Assembly: GCA_004194705.1 (NCBI GenBank)
Contig: SADC01000253.1
Span: 52,766 to 116,765, forward strand
DNA length: 64,000 bases
Source of the DNA: Ditylenchus dipsaci
Taxonomy: Eukaryota > Nematoda > Chromadorea > Rhabditida > Anguinidae
Direction: 5' to 3'
Made by a program: the position numbers and the translations under genes. Under the pieces are notes generated by a model that ran no database searches, was not told the DNA's origin, and worked only from the letters and a program-made list of their open reading frames with translations. Below, in pieces: positions 55,947 through 64,000 of this stretch. The stretch's first letter is position 1. The number at the start of each line of letters is the position of its first letter.

Positions 55947-56615
55947 TAGGGTTGGGTGATGGGAATATTCCCGGTTTATTCCTGGTCCGAATCTTAGATT
56001 CGGACCGAAAAATCGGTCCGAATCGGTCCGAATCTTTTCGGTGTGTTTTTAGCGGTTTTGATCGATTTTTTTAAATTAAAAAATAAATTTGGTTACAGTT
56101 GACTCTCGATTTAAGGACCCCCAAAAGTTCGTTTCCCAGCTGGGTCCGACACTTTTTTTACCTCGATTTTCGAAGCTTTTTTAAAATTCTGTTTGACAGT
56201 CTGGTCGCAAATATCGCAAGGATGTCGATTTTGCCGATCGTTTTTCAAAATCTAAAACGTTTTCTTCTAAAAAAGCAAACCCTCGATTTAAGGACAGGGA
56301 TTTTAGAAAAAGCCTGTCCTTAAATCGAGTTTTGCTTTTTAGAAGAAAAAGTTTCTGGCTTTTGAAAAACGATCGGCAAAATCGCATCCTTGCGATATTT
56401 ACGACCAGACTGTCAAAACAGAATTTTAAAAAAGCTTCGAAAATGGAGCTAAAAAAAGTGTCGGACCCAGCTGGGGAACGAACTTTTGGGGTGTCCTTAA
56501 ATCGAGAGTCGACTGTATTTGGAGATAAAAGATTCGGACCGAATCGGACCGGAAAAAAACATTAAGACCAGGAATATTCCCGAAAAAGATTCGGACCGGT
56601 ATTATTCCAACCCTA
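55947..56615. mobile_element. hAT-like element with GGTCCGAATC arrays and nested MITE
   Basis: The perfect 8-bp repeat AATTCTGA flanks it (55939-55946 and 56616-56623). The ends TAGGGTTGG and CCAACCCTA lead into arms of ATTCGGACCGAATCGG words. The pogo-like MITE 56096-56515 sits in the middle. Without that MITE the element is about 250 bp, almost all arms. Confidence 0.8.
56096..56515. mobile_element. Pogo/Tigger-like foldback MITE, 420 bp
   Basis: The ends CAGTTGACTCTCGATTTAAG and the near-perfect inverse (CAGTCGACTC...) are flanked by TA. The shared block AAAAGTTCGTTTCCCAGCTG and GGTCCGACACTTTTTTTACC connects it to 36704 and 47580. Confidence 0.75.
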
Positions 56616-56623
56616 AATTCTGA

Positions 56624-57820
56624 TTATCGGCATCACAATTTCGGAAATTAAGGTCGTTGGAGAATTATAGTGTGAATTGCTACATTTTAAACCCGAGTTT
56701 CAAAATTTAAATTTTTCTCACCTTATATTTGTGTCTTTTTTATTTGCACTCAATCTTTTTTTTGATATTTGAAAAAAAATCAAACATACATAATCGCTTG
56801 AGTTTTCGCAACTGTCTCTTTTGGCCTACTCATATTCCCACAGGATTCGAATGCTCAGAGCTTGAAAAGAAATTTAAAAGACAAAATTTATCTTGCTCTA
56901 TTTCTTCAACCCCTTGGCTCGATAACCTCGAAAAAAAGAAAAATAAGCAAGACTCCTAAAAAAGAAAAAAGAAGACTGCTCGATAAGTGGCTCAAGTGAC
57001 AAAAACTCTACTTCAGACTCTAAACTAGTTGGTGCATCTCTTTCTTGCAACACACCAACAAATCGCTTTAAGATGCAATAGGGGCGCCGCTCTTTTCGGC
57101 TAGGGTCTAAGAGGCCAAAAAAGGGGGGGAATATGGACACCCTTATATTTGTGAGAGAGCCGTAAAATAGTTGCTGTTTATGGTGAGATGGCTTGCGGGT
57201 AGCAAAGACAGCTACTGCATAGTTAATAATGTAATAACAGCAGGAATAGCAATACTGGCAATAAGACTTGAAAAGGGAGAGCCAGGAAAGTCAGCTTTTT
57301 GCTTGTTTCTGTTGTCTTGTTTTTCGCTGTATTTATTTGAAATTTTATTTAAATCTTCAAGCTATCAACAAGGAAACCGATCGAACTGTACGATTCAATT
57401 CAACAATTCTGACAATGCGATCTTTTAGAGCATGGTCAATTTCAATTCAGACAGAAAAAATCGAATCTGGAGAATCGAAAACATCGAGTCGCAAAACTGC
57501 CAAGGAAAACAAGGTACCCGTTGTAAAGGGTGTTCACAAAGTCACTGTACAAACTGTGAGGCTCTGTTAGCCGTAAAAGTTCTAGAATTACCGAAATTCC
57601 AAAAAGACATGTTTGTTGCGCTGTTTCTCTTCCTTTGAATGCTATATTACATTTTCTTTCTGTTAAAAAGAGCTAACAAACTACGACAATAAACTAAGTT
57701 ACACAAAAATAATTTTAGGAAAGAATTTCGAAAAGTTGACGAGCATTTTTATCGCTCAACCGGTCAAAAGTCCAATCCAGGGATCGAAACTTGAAAAACA
57801 TCTCAGCACTTTATTTGAGC
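56624..57820. other. No gene recognised
   Basis: Short open frames here (for example 57171-57428) have hydrophobic stretches but no motif, no splice partners and no family resemblance that I can see. Confidence 0.35.
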
Positions 57821-57823
57821 GCA

Positions 57824-58051
57824 ACTCAAGAGCTATAAAAACCTGTTCACAGATTTTTTTCGAAAATCTGTGTACTGAGATATGGCTTTTAGCAAAAAAT
57901 AACTTTCTGAAAAAATCACAAAAAATTTGGAAATTTGAAAACAATGGGATTTTAGCCATTTTAAAGAATTTTTTTTCCCCAGAAAACCATATCTCAGTAC
58001 TCAGATTTCCGAAAAGAAAATGGTGAAACTGTTTTATAGCTCTTGAGTTTT
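57824..58051. repeat. Foldback, about 230 bp
   Basis: ACTCAAGAGCTATAAAA and TACTGAGATATGG on the left are matched inverted by CCATATCTCAGTA and TTTTATAGCTCTTGAGT on the right. Confidence 0.5.
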
Positions 58052-58499
58052 TTTATAGATTTTTTTTCTGTCTCTTCGTTTACTGTTGTGTTTTGTTAGC
58101 TCTTTCCTACACAAAGGAGAATAAAAATATGGCATACGAAAAAGAGAAAAGGCGCAACAAAACTATCTTTTAGAAATTTTGTAATTTGACAGCTTTAATG
58201 GCTAACAGAGGTCTTAAAGTTTGTCCAAGAACTTTTCGAACACTGTTACAATCAAGCCTTTCCTTCAATGATTCTTTAAAAAACCATGCCCGTCGCTACA
58301 AATGAGAATCTCACACGTTTGAATTCGCGCGGGACACCATTTTATTTGCGAAAATATTCATTATATTTTTAGTAAACTAATAATCAAATCATCAAAAAGG
58401 CAAAGATGATTATTGGAATACACCAGCATTGGGAATACACAACGTTGGCCGACGCCGCTGTATTTTTAAGAATGTTGTTAGAATCTAAGATGTCGTAAA
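58052..58499. other. Upstream of the receptor; TTAA-element fragment
   Basis: AAAAACCATGCCCGTCGC at 58278 and GAATTCGCGCGGGACACC at 58320 resemble the end of a TTAA-type MITE. The matching block TCTGGCAATGTCAAGCAAC lies on the other side of the first receptor exon at 58968. Confidence 0.35.
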
Positions 58500-61400
58500 A
58501 TGAAAGGATTTATTTTATTTCTGAATTTTTTACTGCACTATTACTACCTGAGAAGGTGTCAACTAAGTGCTCTTCACCTGGCAGAAACACCCCACTTTTG
58601 CTGGGTGTACTTCTGCCCGAGTCTTATAGAAGCAAAATAGAGCCTTCAATTGACCTGGCCTTGCACCATATTCATGGAACACCAAACTTGCTACCCGGCT
58701 ATTGTTTGGAGTTGGTTTTTAAGGACACACAGGTAAGAATTTGTTTTAGTTTTCAGTCTCTTTTTAATTTTTAAGTTCAATTCAAGCCTTGCTGTCGCTT
58801 ATTAAAACTAAAACTAGCGTTGTCTTAAAAATAGGGTTTGGGATCATGGCATTTCATTATCTCATAGCAATGAGCATGATTTGAAAAAAGAAGTGTACTA
58901 TACCAGGACAATCTTAAACTGCTAACAGAAAATTAAACTCAATGCAAGTCGGCTAACTTGTCCAATCTGGCAATGTCAAGCAACAATTGACTCAACTAGT
59001 CGATGGTTTAAAGTTTTGAAAATGTCTTATATGCACGGTGGCATGCTCGACGATTACCTCAGCAGCTGACTTTCAAAAAAATTTCCTCAGCTCCAGCCAG
59101 GCGCAAAATTTAACCTCAGCCGCTGATGGCTGAATTAAACTTCAGCCGGCTAAGAATACTACCTTGCTTATTTGCAAGCAAAAAATAATTGGAAAAATAA
59201 TTGTCGAACATTTTTGTAGTAAAAAATTCCGGCCAATTCAACATTCGGAAATCGTGCTGCAAATAAAGAAAACCACAGTTTTTTATATGCAAAAAATCTT
59301 GTAGCTAGCTAGAAAAGCTTGCCCGAATAAGCGGAGTTAATTATTTTTAGAATAAAATTTTAAAAGATTTGTGAAATTATGCACATGCTTGAGGTATTAT
59401 GCAAAACCTTCCAGGCAGCTGGTGTATCGTTTAGGTGGTTGGGTAGCCTACCTGCTTGTTCACCTACCAACCTACGCGTAAACAGGTTGACTGATCCCAT
59501 GATTGGAACTGGGAACACTGTGCAATTCAGTTTGTCCATTAAAATTTATTAAAATTTTAGATTTCAAAATAAGCACCTGGGAAGACTGCTTTACCAAACT
59601 TTTGATATATTCAATAAAGAATTTTTTTAGTGCAAAACATCTTTGGGCATGAAAAGCCTGTTCGATTTGATGAGCACAGAAGGCAACAAATCTCTTATTT
59701 CGATGTTGAGAATGAAATATTTGGGACGAAAAAATAGGCTCCAGACCAGTGGCCCTGTTCGGGGATGTATGCACACGTAAATGAACCAGTTGCAATGGCT
59801 TCAAATACTGGGATATACTTCATCTTTCATATGCTGAGACCCATGCCAAATTTTCTAACTGCCGACTCTGGAGATGTGGGTTATTAAAGACTGATAATTA
59901 TACATTAGCATAGCTGTTACTACTTTTTACCAAATTTCAGCTCTATCCCACCTTCTTTCGAATAGTGCCGGCGACAAGAATTTGATCACCGCTAGATGTC
60001 GCCTCATAAAAAGCTTCAAATGGTCTAGAGTGGGCACAATAAAGCAAAGTGATGAAGCTCTATATTCCCTGGTTAGTTTTGAAATACCATATTTTATTTG
60101 ATCACCGCAAATGATCTAATAAGGCGACAACCTCCCCCCCCCGTCCCCTAAATTCTTTGATTTCGACCCGCTTTTTGCAGGCAACTCTAATGAAAAATAG
60201 CACCCATTTTTAGCTTATTTCACTCATTTTCGATACCGCATTTTCTTATTTTTCTCACAAATAACCCATCTCCCTAATAGTGACAAAATTAATTATTCAA
60301 AACATTCTAAAACTGGCAAAAAAAGAGAAAGAAGAAAGCCAGAAAACTGAACAAATCAAATTCTTCTGCAAAAAAAATCCGGCAATCAATGGTCGAAGGT
60401 ATCTATTGAAACGCTGAAACGTTGGAACTGGAATTCATTTTTTACTAATTTCCAAACAACGTTTAAACGACTCCTAAGTAATTTTTATATGCTCGAAATG
60501 ATAATAAAGTTATTTTCTGACACTTTTCCACACAGAAAATGAATTTAAAAAAAACACCAAATTGTGACTTTTAACCTTGGGGTACCAAGGTACATCTTAT
60601 ATAGTATTTGGGTCGGGGGGGGGGGGGCTGGTTCCGTCCGTCACACTTTTATGAATTTATGGTGTTCAAGATTGATTTTGGCTACTTTTTGCAATTTTAT
60701 GTTCGATATTTTTTCGGAACCCTCAAGTTCAACATCTTAGCTTTCTTTTAAGCACAGACACGTATAATTGAAGTTGATTCTAAAAAAATTTTTCCTTGCC
60801 CTCCAAACTAGAGATGGTGTATTTTAGCCTGGATTTGAGGTGGCATTTTGTGTTCAAGCCCAATTTTTTGCTATTTAGTTAACTCATGTTCGTTATTTCA
60901 CCGGAACCCTGAAGTTTAACATCTTGGCTTTCTTTAAGCTCAAACACGTATAATTGAAGTTGCTTCTAAAAAAAATTTTCCTTGCCCTCCAAATTTGATG
61001 ATGTCGATTTTGGCCTGGATTTAAGGTGGATTTTCGGGTTTAAACCCACTTTTTGCCAGTTTTGCCAATTAATGTCAGATATCTCTGCGGAACCTTCAAA
61101 AAATCTTGGCATCCTTTAAGCACAAACACGTATAATCGAAGTTGCTTCTAAAAAATTTTTCCTTGCCCTCCAAATCGGAGATGGTGGATTTCAAGGGTAG
61201 GCGAGGATAACGAGGATAAGCGAGGATAAGCGAGGGTAGGCGAGGATAGGCGACGATGGGCAAGGGTAGGCGAGGATGGGCAAGGGTAGGCGAGGATAGG
61301 CGAGGATGGGCAAGAGCAGGTGAGAATGGGCGAGGATGGGCGAGGTAGGCGAGGATAGGCGAGGGTAGGGAAAGATAGGCAAGGTAGGCGAGGATAGGCG

Positions 61401-62980
61401 AGGATGGGCAAGAGCAGGTGAGAATGGGCGAGGATGGCGAGGGTAGGCGAGGAGAAACGAGGATGGGCAAGGGTAGGCGAGGATGGGCGAGGGTAGGCGA
61501 GGATAGGCGAGGGTAGGCGAGAATAGGCGAGGATGGGCAAGGGTAGACGAGGATAGGCGAGAATGGGCATGAGCAGGTGAGAATGGCGAGGGTAGGCGAG
61601 GTAGAGTAGCTTAGTCAACAGGTAGGGTGGATGATCTACCCTAACCATTAACGCACTCGAAAGATAAATCTACCCGAACTACTAATGTACATGAACAACT
61701 AATGTTCCCAAACAACATAGGCCGATAGGCGCCTGCAGACCCTAGTTACCTTGTATTAAGATATTCTACCCTGTTTTGGTCAGACCGGGCAAAAACAGCC
61801 ACTTTATGCATTTTGGTCAAGAGTCTTGCTCGTAATCATGTCTAGAAGTGAGTAGTCGCATTTCTAACCCATCAAGCCTCCTGCGCTCCCTTCGGGGCGC
61901 CCACATACCTTAGACAATCACTCGAAAGTGACTATGGATGCAAAAAACATATGCATAACCAGAGTTTTTAGTTAACAAAACTATGTTCAAATTCCATCTT
62001 TTGGGGTATCAGGTACCCTTTTAGGTTAGATCACCTTGGAGGACCAAGGCAAAAATGTCAAATTTCGGTCGATTTTTTTTTAAATTTATTTTTATGAGGA
62101 AAAAGTGTCAGAAAACAACTTTTTATCGTTTAAGCATTTTAAAATGACTTACAAAAAATGACTTAATTTGTTGGGAGTCGTTTAAACATGATTTACAAAT
62201 TAGTTAAAAATGAACCATCCTCCCCTCCCCCCTCCCAAGTAAATAAATACCAGAAAAAATACGGTAAAGTTTATTTAATTCAGCCTCACGAGCGTTTAAC
62301 CACTATTCTGGAAAACTCCTACAATGTCAGGGTTGTTTATACAGCTGTTTGAGCAGCGACCAAATCTACAATATCGGCTACGAATTGGAGGAACTAAAGG
62401 TATAATTTTGATAACACAAGTTTTGTAGAGAAAGAAGAGAAAGAAAAAAGTAGAGAATTGTATAGATCCTTAATTGAACGATAAAAAAAATTTCAAAATG
62501 GGTACTTTTATTGAAAAAAACACCAAGGTTTTCGAAAAGGGCGTTGCTCCCGCACACCTAATTTTCCATAAATTCAGCATGTAAATTTGAGTTACTATGA
62601 AATTTAAGCCTTATCAAAAACTAAAAAGGGTACTTTTACCAATATTTTGGTGAAAATCTGTGCCTTCATCAAAACAAATTTGTATAGCGTAAAAAAGTTT
62701 GTTATTTACTTTTTGCATTAGTTTGTTACTTTTTGTTACTTAAGTTACCTACAGATTTTTACTTGTTAGTTTACCAATTTCGAAATTTATATTTTGCAGC
62801 AAAGAGATGTGCATATAATCATCGGGATTTCTCTCCTACTGGCCCTAAATATTCTGTGTGAGGCCTACAACAAAGAGATGTTTGGCTCAAACTACTTATG
62901 GATTCTGCCCGGCTATCACAATTCGACTGGTGGATGGACACTGAACAGCAAACCAACTGCTCTCTAGCCCAATTAAGCAG
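58500..62980 (+). CDS. GABA-B-like class C receptor, ligand-binding domain (3' part outside window), with frame breaks
   Basis: Class C receptors bind ligand in an extracellular Venus-flytrap domain. Exon-like segments: about 58500-58732 (PLLLGVLLPESYRSKIEPSI, then LELVFKDTQ), 59631-59879 (CKTSLGMKSLFDLMSTEG; later YWDILHLSYAETHAKFSN), 59941-60071 (LYPTFFRIVPATR, then KSFKWSRVGTIKQSDEA), 62284-62399 (HERLTTILENSYNVRVVYTA, then YELEELK) and 62800-62980 (RDVHIIIG, CEAYNKEMFGSNYLWILPGY). Order and words such as YPTFFR, VGTIKQ and DVHIIIG fit GABA-B receptors, subunit 2 slightly better than 1. An ATG at 58500 gives a signal-like MKGFILFLNFLLH, but one frame off. Further breaks lie near 59730, 59770, 59802, 59979, 62349 and 62930; several sit in A or T runs. 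Either a base-poor assembly or a pseudogene. The transmembrane part would be beyond 64000. Confidence 0.65.
59034..59166. mobile_element. Small hAT-like element with CTCAGC words, 133 bp
   Basis: Flanks CTTATATG (59026-59033) and CTTATTTG (59167-59174) agree at 7 of 8 bases. The ends are CACGGTGG and, inverted, CAAGGTAG. The interior repeats ACCTCAGC-like words. The paralogous element at 19730 lacks this insert: its TTTACATGCAAACAAAAAA aligns across the junction, so it serves as an empty site. Confidence 0.65.
60640..61190. repeat. Tandem repeat, about 184 bp, three copies
   Basis: The word CGTATAATTGAAGTTG recurs at 60761, 60947 and 61129 (one base changed in the last). CCTTGCCCTCCAAA and TTTGGCCTGGATTT recur in step. 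It lies in the receptor intron 60072-62283. Confidence 0.65.
61191..61610. repeat. GGCGAGGATA minisatellite, about 420 bp
   Basis: About 40 copies of a 10-bp unit (GGCGAGGATA, GGCAAGGGTA and forms) with nearly all G on the plus strand. The open frames on the minus strand (repeats of LPILAYPR) are a by-product of the repeat and not a gene. Confidence 0.8.
61780..62015. repeat. Dispersed repeat with GATGCGCAC/CACATACCTTAGACA words
   Basis: The segment with AAGAGTCTTGCTCGTAAT matches 53095-53130. The segment CACATACCTTAGACAATCAC with TCGAAAGTGACTATGGATGC matches 3950-4010 inside the hAT-like element 3380-4598. It may be a joined pair of decayed elements. Confidence 0.45.
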
Positions 62981-64000
62981 GTATGCAGGGCCATTTCGCA
63001 CTGAGAAGTTGCACCACTGTCAGTACTTTTTTGACTGCGCTAAAACCTGAGATATCAGTAGTATAGTACCCCTTTTTCGGCGTAGCTAAGAAGGAAAGGA
63101 GATTATGAGAGCGGCATGAGAGTGAAAATATTCTATGATTCGGGAAAGGTCAAATTAAAATCAAATTTCGAGAGATTGTTCAGTTTAATACAATAATTGA
63201 AATGTCTTAGTCTAAGCCTGAACAGTGTTCGAAAGCCAAGCCTAAGTTATTTTAATTTTTTTTGATAACCCAAGTGTTAAATAATTATATATGAGCAGAG
63301 TTAGTTGATTTTTTGTAAAACACAAGTCTAAATTATTTAATTAAAACAATGTTATTTCTTGAACTCTTGTAATAATTTGAGTCTGAAATATCTCTTTGTA
63401 GAGCAATTCCATTTGTTGCCTATTTAAGCAATTATACCCAATATATTTATAACAATGAAACAAATATTCAGACTAGCTACCCCAGACCTTAAGGTTTCTA
63501 AGTTCAGAACAGTTATGTGAAAAAACCTAGCATGAGTATAATTCTAGCTTTTTAAAACCGCCGTATTCCAATGCTATATTAGAAAGCCAGTCCATGCACC
63601 GGAATACGTAACTGATCAAGGGGATCATATAAATATTTTTTTTCAAATTTTTATTTTATTTTACTTTTTCATGTTTTTTAATTTTTACAATTCTGGTGAA
63701 TAAAATTATTCGTAACCAAAGGTAAAATCCTGTAGTCTGAGCGATAGCCTTTTCTATACAAGGAGAGTACTTTTAGACTGCTTTTTTAGATATTACTGTG
63801 GATTGCTTGTTTGTAAGAATTCTATTATATTCAGATAAAATAGGAGAGTCTTGTCCTAACACTTGTCTTTAAAAGCTTCATAGGTGAATATAGAACAGTT
63901 TTAGAATCAAGGGTTATACCCGTACTTTAAGTATCGTTTTTACTAATCCTTTGAGTCTTTCAATTTCAATCCGTATTGCTTGGTCCAGCTGCAACAAATC
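62981..64000. other. Receptor intron or unassigned DNA to the window end
   Basis: AT-rich sequence follows the last receptor segment. No further exon with receptor features was recognised before the edge. Confidence 0.35.

Noticed and set aside
57171..57570. Two overlapping plus-strand frames with hydrophobic stretches
   Set aside because: No splice consistency, no recognisable family and low complexity.
61096..61648. Proline-rich frames of 124 and 166 codons on the minus strand
   Set aside because: They are translations of the 10-bp minisatellite and its absence of stops; not a gene.

Overview
The window is animal nuclear DNA. Protein-coding genes are split by short GT-AG introns (43-67 nt is common), the products are animal-type (quiescin sulfhydryl oxidase, SAR1, RFT1, a class C GABA-B-like receptor, histone H2A), and non-coding DNA is AT-rich and packed with DNA transposons. 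The H2A core sequence and the very short introns fit a nematode-like invertebrate, but that placement is inference. No bacterial, organellar or viral genes and no CRISPR array were seen.

Layout. From 361 to 15148 (minus strand) lies the 5' part of a QSOX gene; it runs off the left edge. Its largest intron (687-10506) holds a polyadenylated intronless histone H2A gene (8034-8417) and many nested mobile elements, and intron 4 is almost entirely one mariner-like element (10745-12452). From 15.2 to 28.7 kb no host gene was recognised; the main content is MITEs and a hAT element with a decayed transposase (23843-26406). A small unrecognised three-exon gene sits at 28712-29737 (minus). From 30 to 42 kb there are only nested transposons and unassigned DNA. 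SAR1 (42652-46665, minus) is followed upstream by a possible small membrane protein gene (46930-47313). An apparently full-length Tc1-type element (48296-49987) lies between SAR1 and RFT1 (51302-54635, plus). A GABA-B-like receptor ectodomain starts near 58.5 kb on the plus strand and runs off the right edge.

The host genes do not form a pathway, although QSOX (disulfide formation), SAR1 (ER export) and RFT1 (ER N-glycosylation) all act in the early secretory route. The strongest novelty is the mobile DNA. At least eleven elements have perfect 8-bp target duplications and two to four more have near-perfect ones. Most carry inverted arms made of tandem copies of a short, element-specific motif. 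Two of them contain BED-finger or hAT transposase remnants, which ties this architecture to the hAT superfamily. There are also a pogo/Tigger-like MITE group with a constant outer end and a changing inner sequence, and a TTAA-target MITE group.

SAR1, RFT1 and the receptor show single-base frame breaks, several of them in A, T or G runs, whereas QSOX, H2A, the small gene and the Tc1 transposase read cleanly. Missing bases in the assembly are the simplest explanation, but real decay is not excluded.
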